Assembly: GCA_009937525.1 (NCBI GenBank)
Contig: JAACFE010000019.1
Location: 1-32,041, forward strand
DNA: 32,041 bases
Source: Gammaproteobacteria bacterium
GTDB taxonomy: Bacteria > Pseudomonadota > Gammaproteobacteria > Steroidobacterales > Woeseiaceae
Reading direction: 5' to 3'
The position numbers and the translations under genes were made by a program. Each line of letters begins with the position of its first letter. Position 1 is the first letter of the stretch. Positions 22,977 to 32,041 of this stretch are shown one piece after another. The notes under the pieces were generated by a model. It did no database searches. It was given only the letters and a program-made list of their open reading frames with translations, and was not told the DNA's origin.

Positions 22977-24074
22977 ATGAAGTTGAGTGCAAGCCGGGAC
23001 GTGCTCCTGAAACCGCTGCAGGCGGTCATCGGGGTTGTGGAGCGGCGGCAGACCATGCCGATACTGTCCAACGTACTGCTTGTTGCAAAGGACGGTGGCT
23101 TGTCGGTAACCGCCACCGACCTGGAGGTCGAACTGGTGGCGCAGACGAGTGTTGACGTGCAGTCCGGCGGTGAGATCACGGTATCCGGGCGCAAGTTATT
23201 CGATATCTGCCGGGCGCTGCCGGAGGGATCCGAGGTGGCGATGAGTGTCAGTGGAGAGAAACTTCACGTGCGATCCGGACGCTCCAAGTTTGCATTGGCT
23301 ACGCTGCCGGCGGCCGAATTCCCCAGTGTCGAAGACATAAAGGCCAGCCAGACGGTGTCTTTGAGCCAGGAGTTGCTCGGTCGCCTTATCGAAAAGACGC
23401 ATTTTTCGATGGCGCAGCAGGACGTAAGGTATTACCTGAACGGCATGCTGCTGGAAACCGGTGGCAAACACGTTCGGGCGGTCGCGACCGATGGGCACCG
23501 GCTGGCGCTTTGTCAGGCGGAGCTGGACGGTGCCGAGCTCGAGGAGCAGCAGGTGATCGTGCCGCGGAAGGGCGTCCTGGAGCTGCAGCGACTGTTAACC
23601 GGCGAGGGCGCAGTGGACGTGGTACTCGGCGCGAATCACCTGCGAATCCAGCTTGAAAGCATCCGGTTCACGTCGAAGTTGATCGACGGCCGATTCCCGG
23701 AGTACGAGCGGGTGATACCGCGGGACTCGTCCAACGAACTCCGCGCGGACAGAGAAGTGTTCCGTGGCGGCCTGCAAAGGACGGCGATCCTGTCGAATGA
23801 GAAGTATAGGGGTATACGGCTGATCATCCGGGACGATGCGGTGGTGCTTCAGGCGCACAACCCCGAACAGGAAGAGGCGGAAGAAGAGCTGGAGGTAAGC
23901 TACGGCGGAGATGACATAGAAATCGGCTTCAATGTGAACTACCTGCTGGACGCGCTCGGCGCCGTGGATAGTAAAGAGGTCGCGTTATCGGTCGTGGACA
24001 GCAATTCGAGCTGCCTGATTCGAGCGCCGGAAAAGGATGACTGCAAGTTCGTCGTTATGCCCATGCGCCTGTAG
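22977..24074 (+). CDS. dnaN: DNA polymerase III beta subunit (sliding clamp)
   Basis: DnaN forms the ring-shaped dimer that holds DNA polymerase III on the template. The ATG at 22977 gives a 365-residue protein starting MKLSASRDVLLKPLQAV, as in relatives (E. coli 366), with AGGTGG (22966-22971) correctly spaced; an in-frame GTG three codons upstream is less likely. Hallmarks are HFSMAQQDVRYYLNGMLLE, the DGHRLA stretch and the C-terminal FVVMPMRL. It is followed after 21 bp by recF in the usual order. Confidence 0.97.
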   Translation: MKLSASRDVLLKPLQAVIGVVERRQTMPILSNVLLVAKDGGLSVTATDLEVELVAQTSVDVQSGGEITVSGRKLFDICRALPEGSEVAMSVSGEKLHVRSGRSKFALATLPAAEFPSVEDIKASQTVSLSQELLGRLIEKTHFSMAQQDVRYYLNGMLLETGGKHVRAVATDGHRLALCQAELDGAELEEQQVIVPRKGVLELQRLLTGEGAVDVVLGANHLRIQLESIRFTSKLIDGRFPEYERVIPRDSSNELRADREVFRGGLQRTAILSNEKYRGIRLIIRDDAVVLQAHNPEQEEAEEELEVSYGGDDIEIGFNVNYLLDALGAVDSKEVALSVVDSNSSCLIRAPEKDDCKFVVMPMRL

Positions 24075-24095
24075 CGACGCCTCCAGGCCGGGTGA

Positions 24096-25169
24096 GTGTC
24101 GCTAAAGCGCTTCACGGCACAGGGGTTTCGCTGCCTCGATAGCATCGAATTCGAGCCGGATGCCGAATACACGCTGATCCACGGTGCGAATGCGTCGGGG
24201 AAGACCAGCCTTCTGGAGGCGCTGGCGTACCTCGGTCGCGGCAAATCGTTTCGTGGCGCCCCGCCGGCAAACCTTATTCAGCACGGCCAGCAGGAGTTCG
24301 TGCTGTTCGGGCAGGTGGAGCGCGGCGGGCGCCCGATCAACGTGGGTGTAAGAAACAGCCGCGCCGGCCTGGAAGTAAAGGTAGACGGAGACAAGTCCGG
24401 GGGCGTAGCGGCCCTGGCCGGCGCACTGCCGCTGCAGGTCATCGATCCGGATGTTCACAATCTCGTTAGTGGTGGTCCGGATGAGCGACGGCGGTTCCTC
24501 GATTGGCTGGCGTTCCACGTGGAACCGGACTATCTGGGGCTGTGGAGACGCTTTCGGCGAGCGCTGAAACAGCGCAACGCGGCGTTGAAATCGGCTGGTC
24601 GCCCGGAATCGGTCGTCGCGTGGGACAAAGAATTCTGTGATCTCGGTGCGCGCGTGGATGCCGTGCGGTCTCAGGTGGTAGAGGCGGCCCTGGAAACGCT
24701 GCAGGCTCAGGGGTCGGCATTGCTGCGAGCCAACATCGATTTCCGGTATACGTCGGGGTGGAGCAGGGACAGAACGTTGCGCGAGGCGCTCCAGGACCAC
24801 TTCGAGCGCGATTGTGTGCTGGGGACCACGCAGGTCGGGCCGCACAGGGCGGACCTGCGGCTGATTTACGATGAAAGGCAGGCGCGACGGTTCGTGTCGC
24901 GCGGCCAACAGAAGCTCCTGGCGAGCGCAATGATTCTCGCGGCGACCGAGAGGGTCCAAACCGTGCTCCAGCAGCCACTGCTGCTGTTGCTTGATGATCC
25001 GGCTGCCGAGCTGGACCGGGAATCGCTGCGGAGGTTGATGACGCAGGTGGCCGGTTTGGGCAGCCAGGTCATCGCGACCAGCGTGGAGCGCGACGAGTCA
25101 CTGTTCCCGGCCGCTCCGCGAGTGTTCCACGTGGAACAGGGTGATCTTCGGGTGTCCGCCGACACCTGA
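24096..25169 (+). CDS. recF: DNA replication and repair protein RecF
   Basis: RecF is an SMC-like ATPase that helps load RecA at single-strand gaps together with RecO and RecR. The 357 residues show Walker A GANASGKTS at 30-38, FVSRGQQKLLASAMILA as ABC-type signature and LLLLLDDPAAELD as Walker B near the C terminus; length is normal. The GTG at 24096 is chosen because it gives MSLKRFTAQGFRCL, the usual start. It lies between dnaN and gyrB in the standard order. Confidence 0.95.
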   Translation: MSLKRFTAQGFRCLDSIEFEPDAEYTLIHGANASGKTSLLEALAYLGRGKSFRGAPPANLIQHGQQEFVLFGQVERGGRPINVGVRNSRAGLEVKVDGDKSGGVAALAGALPLQVIDPDVHNLVSGGPDERRRFLDWLAFHVEPDYLGLWRRFRRALKQRNAALKSAGRPESVVAWDKEFCDLGARVDAVRSQVVEAALETLQAQGSALLRANIDFRYTSGWSRDRTLREALQDHFERDCVLGTTQVGPHRADLRLIYDERQARRFVSRGQQKLLASAMILAATERVQTVLQQPLLLLLDDPAAELDRESLRRLMTQVAGLGSQVIATSVERDESLFPAAPRVFHVEQGDLRVSADT

Positions 25170-25178
25170 AGCGACGCC

Positions 25179-25203
25179 CGCCGGGGCCCGCCGCCGGGGC
25201 CCG
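25179..25203 (+). repeat. Tandem 12-bp GC repeat between recF and gyrB
   Basis: CGCCGGGGCCCG occurs twice (25179-25190 and 25192-25203), separated by one base. Each copy holds the self-complementary GGGCCC, so the two can pair into a hairpin. No T run follows; it may slow RNA polymerase or stabilise the recF mRNA end. Confidence 0.6.
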
Positions 25204-25251
25204 GAAATCCTAGAAAAAAGAATGCTTTGAGGCTCGTTTAAGCGCTGATTT

Positions 25252-27729
<2,478 letters not shown>

Positions 27730-27784
27730 GTAACACATTCCGATCGCAACCAGCCGGGCCGACGCAGGCCCGCAAGGCCGAGAC

Positions 27785-28726
27785 ATGCTCGATAAACGAA
27801 TAGTGCTGCATACGGCGTTTCTGCTGTTGCTCCCGCTGCTGGTCGCCGTGCTCGGCTTGTCCGTGTGGGCCGCCCTGCTGCTGGTGTTGCTAATGCTTTT
27901 CTGGCGTTGGGGGATCGTGCTCTCCGGTCTTCTGCGGCCGGCGACGGGCCCGAAAATGGTGCTGGAGACGATCTCCGCGAGCCACTACGTGGAAAAGGTT
28001 CGCTGGTGCATGGATCGCCTCGGCGTCGAGTACGAAGAGCTACCGTGGTGCGGAACGCTGGGGGCGTTCTACCTGGGACGTACCGTGCCGCGACTGCATT
28101 TTCGCACCGGCGCGGTTCGCTCGCAGATCGGCAACTCGCCGGAGATCCTGCGCTATCTCTGGGGAGCCTACGGCGCATCGCTCGGCGAGGCCGCGGCATT
28201 CCTGGAGCCGACGGCCGAGCGCCTCGAATTCGAGGGCCGGATCGACCGATGCGGCGTCAGCCTGCAGGTCTGGATCTACTATCATCTTCTCGATGCACCG
28301 AGGCTTTGCAAGCACGCATGGGGTGTCGACAGCGAGGCGATACCCGCGTGGCAGCGCAGGCTTGTCGGTGTTCTGTTCCCGCTGCAGGCGTTCATGATTC
28401 GGAAATCGTTTCGCGTCAACGAGACGCGTTACCGTCAAAGCTGCGAACGGATCGAGGCGCTGCTCGCCGAGACAGAGGCGAAGCTGGCCGATGGCCGCTG
28501 CTCGATCCTGGGCGGAGAGCAGATCAACTACACGGATCTTGCCTTCGCGGCCATACAGGGCGCCTGGCTGCAGCCCGCGGGTTACGGCGGCGCTGCCGGG
28601 ATCCGAATCGAGCGCGGAAGAACCCCGGTTGCGATGCAACGCGACATCGAGCGATGGGTCGAAGACTATCCCAGGGTGACGAGATTCATCGAGGACCTGT
28701 ACGAGGCGGAGCGCGATGGAACTTAG
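27785..28726 (+). CDS. Glutathione S-transferase-like protein with N-terminal membrane anchor
   Basis: The 313-residue protein begins with about 45 very hydrophobic residues that can form one or two membrane helices (around 8-26 and 28-46), followed by a GST fold. The thioredoxin-like part shows SHYVEKVRWCMDRLGVEYEE, the TVPRL cis-Pro loop and NSPEILRYLW, where the Ser/Glu would bind the glutathione gamma-glutamyl group. An all-helical C-terminal domain follows with NYTDLAFAA. The usual catalytic Ser/Tyr/Cys is not certain. Most bacterial GSTs are soluble, so a membrane-bound one may act on lipophilic compounds (inference). The ribosome binding site is weak. It overlaps the next gene by 11 bp and lies 55 bp after gyrB, across a CGGGCC/GGCCCG hairpin without T run. 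Confidence 0.78.
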   Translation: MLDKRIVLHTAFLLLLPLLVAVLGLSVWAALLLVLLMLFWRWGIVLSGLLRPATGPKMVLETISASHYVEKVRWCMDRLGVEYEELPWCGTLGAFYLGRTVPRLHFRTGAVRSQIGNSPEILRYLWGAYGASLGEAAAFLEPTAERLEFEGRIDRCGVSLQVWIYYHLLDAPRLCKHAWGVDSEAIPAWQRRLVGVLFPLQAFMIRKSFRVNETRYRQSCERIEALLAETEAKLADGRCSILGGEQINYTDLAFAAIQGAWLQPAGYGGAAGIRIERGRTPVAMQRDIERWVEDYPRVTRFIEDLYEAERDGT

Positions 28727-29129
28727 ATATGTGAGAACACCGATCCTTGCGGTCTTGCCGGCGCTGTTTGTCGCCTGCGCGGGTACGCCGGAAATACCGC
28801 CCGAAACCCAGGCGATCCGCGACTACATCGAAGTCGGGGAACTGCAGGAGGTGGACAGCATAAGGACCCGGCCTACGGACGGCTGGGCTGCGGCGACATC
28901 CTATTTCGCCCTCTACGAAGGCCGTGACGGACCGGTATTGCTCGAGTTCTCCCACCTGTGCCGGGAGATGCACGACCGCAGCACGGTTACCCCGGACCGC
29001 CGTTACGACCACAACATCATACGCAGCCGGGCAGACACGCTGAGGGGCTGCCGGATCAGCAAGATGTATCCGCTCACCGAGGCTCAGGCGCTCGAAATCG
29101 AAGCACTCGCGAATCGGGACGGCTCCTGA
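28716..29129 (+). CDS. Small lipoprotein of unknown function (DUF6491-like)
   Basis: The 137-residue product has an N-terminal hydrophobic segment and a probable lipobox F18-V19-A20-C21 (Phe at -3 is unusual but tolerated). The mature part of about 115 residues holds two further cysteines, in FSHLCREM and RGCRISKMYPL, which may form a disulfide in the periplasm. The arrangement VDSIRTRPTDGW, a hydrophobic strand, Cys, then GCRI..MYPL resembles DUF6491 proteins as I recall them; this is tentative and no function is known. Its start overlaps the GST-like gene by 11 bp, so the two are translationally coupled. The 97 bp after it hold only the M13 ribosome binding site and weak inverted repeats (29139-29145 with 29177-29183). 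Confidence 0.7.
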   Translation: MELRYVRTPILAVLPALFVACAGTPEIPPETQAIRDYIEVGELQEVDSIRTRPTDGWAAATSYFALYEGRDGPVLLEFSHLCREMHDRSTVTPDRRYDHNIIRSRADTLRGCRISKMYPLTEAQALEIEALANRDGS

Positions 29130-29226
29130 AACTAATCGCCCCGGCACCTGTCTACCCCGTTGCCGGCGGGCAGCGAGCCGGGGGGCTGCGCGGCACAAAG
29201 ACACAAACGGAACACAGGGGACCACC

Positions 29227-31272
29227 GTGAGAAAGATGTTACTGGCGGCCGCCGCAATAGCGGCCCTGACGGCCTGCGGGAAGCAGGAGGCTCCGGCGAC
29301 CGGGCAGGATACCGCCGACCAAATGATGTCGGGGATCGCGCTTGAGAACATGGACACCAGCGTACGGGCGGGAGACGATTTCTTCTCCTACGTCAATGGC
29401 GCGTGGATCGCCGAGACGGAGATTCCGGCGGACAAAGCGATGTGGGGCGGCTTCTCGGTCCTCGCCGACCAGGCCCAGGAAGACGTGAGGGCGATCATCG
29501 AGGTGGCGGCATCCGGCAATTTCCCGGACGGCTCGGACGAGCAAAAAGTCGGCGATCTCTACAGGTCCTACATGGACATGGAGACGCGCAACGCGAGGGG
29601 CGTGACGCCGCTGGAGCCGGAACTCGCGCGCATCGCCGCGATCGAGAACCACGATGACCTGGCCGTGTACTTCGCGGCGGCAAACCGCCGCGGGTACGTG
29701 GGTCCCGTGGAAATTGACCAGAACGAAGACTTCCGCGATCCGCAGCGATACATGATCTACGCGTGGCAGAACGGCCTCGGGCTGCCGGACCGCGAGTACT
29801 ATTTCGCCGAGGACGAAGTGTCGGTCGATATTCGCGCCACGTACCCGGCACATATCGCCGCCATGTTCGAACTGGCGGGCTTCGAGAACGGCACTTCCGC
29901 AGCCACCGAGATCGTTGACCTGGAAACGCGGATCGCATCGGCGCACATCACCAAGGAAGCGGCGCACAACTGGCCGGCCAATTACAACAAGGTGCCGCTC
30001 GATGAACTAAACGACGTCATGCCGAACTTCAACTGGGAGGGTTTTGTCGAAGAGGCAGGCATCGCGGATATTGATGGCCTGGTCCTGATGATGACGCCTT
30101 ACTTCGAGGAGCTCGACGCGATTGTCGCCGAGACCCCCGTCGACACCTGGAAGAACTACCTGCGGTGGCTGGTTCTCAACACCAGGGCGACCGTGCTGGA
30201 CGACAGGCTGGACAAGCAGAACTTCGAGTTCTACGGCAGGACGCTATCGGGCACCGAGGAGCAACGCGCTCCCTGGCGGCGCGCGGTGACGACCGTTAAC
30301 GGCCTGCTCGGCGAGGTGGTCGGAAAGGTGTACGTCAAGAAGCACTTCCCGCCGGAAGCCAAGGAAAGGATGGTTGATCTCGTCGACAACCTGATCAGGG
30401 CTTACGAGCAGAGCATTCGGGAGCTCGACTGGATGTCCGATGAAACCCGGGCCCAGGCGCTCGACAAACTGTCGAAGTTCCGGACAAACATCGGCTACCC
30501 GGACACCTGGCGCGATTACTCGGCCGTCGAGATCCGACCGGACGACCTGTTCGGCAATGTCGAGCGCGCGACGATCGCCGACTACGAGCGTGAGCTGGCA
30601 CGGCAGGGCGGGCCGGTCGATAACACCGAGTGGCCCATGACGCCGCAGACCGTGAACGCCGGGTATCGGCCCTGGAAGAACGACATCACGTTCCCGGCCG
30701 CCATCCTCCAGTCTCCGTTCTTTAACTTCGACGCTGACGCCGCCGTCAACTATGGCGCCATCGGGGCGGTCATCGGTCACGAGATCGGCCACGGCTTCGA
30801 CGACAAGGGCAGCACCTTCGACGGCGACGGCCTCATGAGGAACTGGTGGACCGAGGAAGACCGCCAGGAATTCGAGCGCCGCACGGGCACCCTGGTCGAG
30901 CAGTACAACGGTTATGCACCGTTCGAGGACCTGAGCGTGAACGGCGAGTTCACGCTCGGCGAGAACATCGGCGACCTTGGCGGGATCAGCATAGGCCTTC
31001 TTGCCTACAAGATGTCGCTCGACGGCGAAGAGCCGCCGGTCATCGACGGCTTTACCGGCATTCAGCGGGTGTTCCTGGGTTACGCGCAAATCTGGCGCCA
31101 CAAGTACCGTGACGAGGCGCTGCGCCAGCTGATCATGACTGACCCGCACTCGCCGTCGATGTATCGGGCCAACGGCGCGGTCCGGAATGTGCCCGAGTTC
31201 TATGAGGCTTTCGACGTGAAGCAGGAGCATGCGCTATACCTGCCGCCCGAGGAGCGCGTAAAGATCTGGTAA
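29227..31272 (+). CDS. M13-family zinc metallopeptidase lipoprotein (PepO/neprilysin-like)
   Basis: The 681-residue enzyme begins with a lipoprotein signal (lipobox L14-T15-A16-C17) and should be tethered facing the periplasm or outside. The M13 fold is complete: VRAGDDFFSYVNGAWI near residue 46, the zinc motif H518-E519-I520-G521-H522, the third ligand Glu579 in GENIGDLGG with Asp583, and the NAP.W..D...FPA.. segment (NAGYRPWKNDITFPAAILQSPFF, in parts) that binds the peptide backbone. It ends in KIW, where the family normally ends in a similar aromatic residue. M13 enzymes cut peptides below about 40 residues. The GTG start follows AGGGGA. It may supply peptides to the Opp importer in this window. 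Confidence 0.94.
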   Translation: MRKMLLAAAAIAALTACGKQEAPATGQDTADQMMSGIALENMDTSVRAGDDFFSYVNGAWIAETEIPADKAMWGGFSVLADQAQEDVRAIIEVAASGNFPDGSDEQKVGDLYRSYMDMETRNARGVTPLEPELARIAAIENHDDLAVYFAAANRRGYVGPVEIDQNEDFRDPQRYMIYAWQNGLGLPDREYYFAEDEVSVDIRATYPAHIAAMFELAGFENGTSAATEIVDLETRIASAHITKEAAHNWPANYNKVPLDELNDVMPNFNWEGFVEEAGIADIDGLVLMMTPYFEELDAIVAETPVDTWKNYLRWLVLNTRATVLDDRLDKQNFEFYGRTLSGTEEQRAPWRRAVTTVNGLLGEVVGKVYVKKHFPPEAKERMVDLVDNLIRAYEQSIRELDWMSDETRAQALDKLSKFRTNIGYPDTWRDYSAVEIRPDDLFGNVERATIADYERELARQGGPVDNTEWPMTPQTVNAGYRPWKNDITFPAAILQSPFFNFDADAAVNYGAIGAVIGHEIGHGFDDKGSTFDGDGLMRNWWTEEDRQEFERRTGTLVEQYNGYAPFEDLSVNGEFTLGENIGDLGGISIGLLAYKMSLDGEEPPVIDGFTGIQRVFLGYAQIWRHKYRDEALRQLIMTDPHSPSMYRANGAVRNVPEFYEAFDVKQEHALYLPPEERVKIW

Positions 31273-31284
31273 GGGCCTTCCGGA

Positions 31285-31351
31285 AACCGTAGGAGCGCGC
31301 CTCGGCGCGCGATCAGGCCCCGATCGAGGTTCAGGAACCGCTCCTACGGTT
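31285..31351. repeat. Inverted pair of REP elements (REPIN/BIME-like)
   Basis: Two REP-type units face each other, with perfect 13-bp outer arms at 31285-31297 and 31339-31351. The plus-strand unit has head GTAGGA (31289-31294) and stem GCGCGCC/GGCGCGC (31295-31301, 31304-31310). The minus-strand unit has the same head GTAGGAGC and a different stem GGTTC/GAACC (31328-31339). Head GTAG plus GC hairpin is the REP plan mobilised in trans by RAYT transposases in pseudomonads and enterics. It lies between convergent genes and may also act as a transcript end. Confidence 0.8.
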
Positions 31352-32041
31352 CTCTCGACGTCTGCGCGGCTTTCTTTTTGTAGACCTCGCTGATCTCGTG
31401 CATCTTGGTTTCGATCCAGTCCTGCACGATCAGGTTGGTTTCCTTGGGATCGCGGCCGCTCGCGTCGATGGGCGGCCCGATGCACATACGCACCTTCCCG
31501 GGCTGCTTGACGATGCGGCGGTGGCCCCAGAAGTCGCCGGCGTTATGGGCAACGGGCACGATCTTGCAGCCGGCGTCGCGAGCCAGCGCGGCCCCGCTGA
31601 CGCCGTAGCGCCGCGTCTCACCAGGCGGCATGCGCGTACCCTCGGGGAATATCGTCACCCAGTTACCCTTTGCCAGCTTCTTCCTGCCGATGTCGATGAC
31701 CTGCTTGACCGCGGTACGGCCGGCGCTGCGGTTGATGAATATCGGATCGAGCATCAGCTTCATCGCCCAGCCCAGCAGCGGCACGTACATGACCTCGCGC
31801 TTGACGACCCAGGTCGTCTTCGGGAACACCGTGACATGCCAGTAGGTCTCCAGCGTCGAGGTGTGCTTGATCATGATGACGCTCGGTTCGTCCGGAAGGT
31901 TTTCCAGGCCCTCGATCACCGGCTCCATGCCACAGAAGAAACCCCCTGCCCAGACGGCGAGGCGGCAATAGCCGACCGTGATCGCCCATTGCACGCGCGA
32001 CGGCGCCCAGAAAGTGAGCAGCACGAGCGAGGCCGCAATAG
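31344..32041 (-). CDS. 1-acyl-sn-glycerol-3-phosphate acyltransferase-like protein (PlsC family), 5' end outside window
   Basis: The protein would transfer an acyl chain to lysophosphatidate at the inner membrane. The frame is open to the window edge, and the residues before the GTG at 32022-32024 are hydrophobic (IAASLVLLTFW), so the real start is probably beyond 32041. Block I reads KHTSTLET, an HX4E form of the usual HX4D that occurs in a known proteobacterial branch; the FPEGTR motif (block III), FINRSAG and the PVAHNAG stretch are present. The stop codon (31344-31346) is formed by the GTAG head of a REP unit, so the last two residues also come from repeat-like sequence. It converges on the M13 peptidase gene. 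Confidence 0.88.
   Translation of the reverse strand, partial: IAASLVLLTFWAPSRVQWAITVGYCRLAVWAGGFFCGMEPVIEGLENLPDEPSVIMIKHTSTLETYWHVTVFPKTTWVVKREVMYVPLLGWAMKLMLDPIFINRSAGRTAVKQVIDIGRKKLAKGNWVTIFPEGTRMPPGETRRYGVSGAALARDAGCKIVPVAHNAGDFWGHRRIVKQPGKVRMCIGPPIDASGRDPKETNLIVQDWIETKMHEISEVYKKKAAQTSREP

Overview
This window is a GC-rich gammaproteobacterial chromosome segment that spans the replication origin. The identifiable core is rpmH-rnpA-yidC and mnmE on the minus strand and dnaA-dnaN-recF-gyrB on the plus strand. Between dnaA and dnaN lies a strongly AT-rich gap with several DnaA boxes, the best oriC candidate. The lineage cannot be fixed from the sequence alone. The three-helix membrane module at the start of one peptidase, the abundance of secreted peptidases and the gene content suggest a marine heterotroph near Woeseiales/Steroidobacterales (inference).

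Layout. 1-1429: the tail of an unknown gene and a DUF945/YdgA-like protein. 1426-6586 (minus): a complete oligopeptide ABC importer (binding lipoprotein, two permeases, one double-ATPase), 13 bp downstream of mnmG (6600-8501). 8617-15133 (plus): a tightly packed set made of an exported S33 serine peptidase, a NatA/NatB-type ABC pair, and two M16 proteins, one with an intact zinc site and a membrane anchor, the other lacking the zinc site. 15149-16489 (minus): mnmE. 16519-18831 (plus): an alpha/beta hydrolase-OsmC fusion and two tandem bactofilins. 18922-21203 (minus): yidC, rnpA and rpmH, with no room for yidD. 21344-27729 (plus): dnaA promoter, dnaA, oriC, dnaN, recF, gyrB. 27785-31272 (plus): a membrane-anchored GST-like protein, a small lipoprotein and an M13 zinc metallopeptidase lipoprotein. 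31285-31351: an inverted pair of REP elements. 31344-32041 (minus): a PlsC-type acyltransferase running off the window.

The genes fall into three themes. One is replication initiation and its usual neighbours (translation, tRNA modification, membrane insertion). The second is extracytoplasmic peptide breakdown and uptake: S33, M16 pair and M13 peptidases plus the Opp importer, all within about 25 kb of the origin. The third is envelope and cell shape (bactofilins, DUF945, YidC, PlsC). I see no CRISPR array, tRNA, rRNA, prophage or transposase gene. The points most worth following are the anchored M16 fusion with its catalytically dead partner next to an ABC exporter, the bactofilin pair placed inside the yidC-mnmE neighbourhood, the origin architecture with a possible DnaA-trio element, and the REP pair that supplies the stop codon of the acyltransferase gene.
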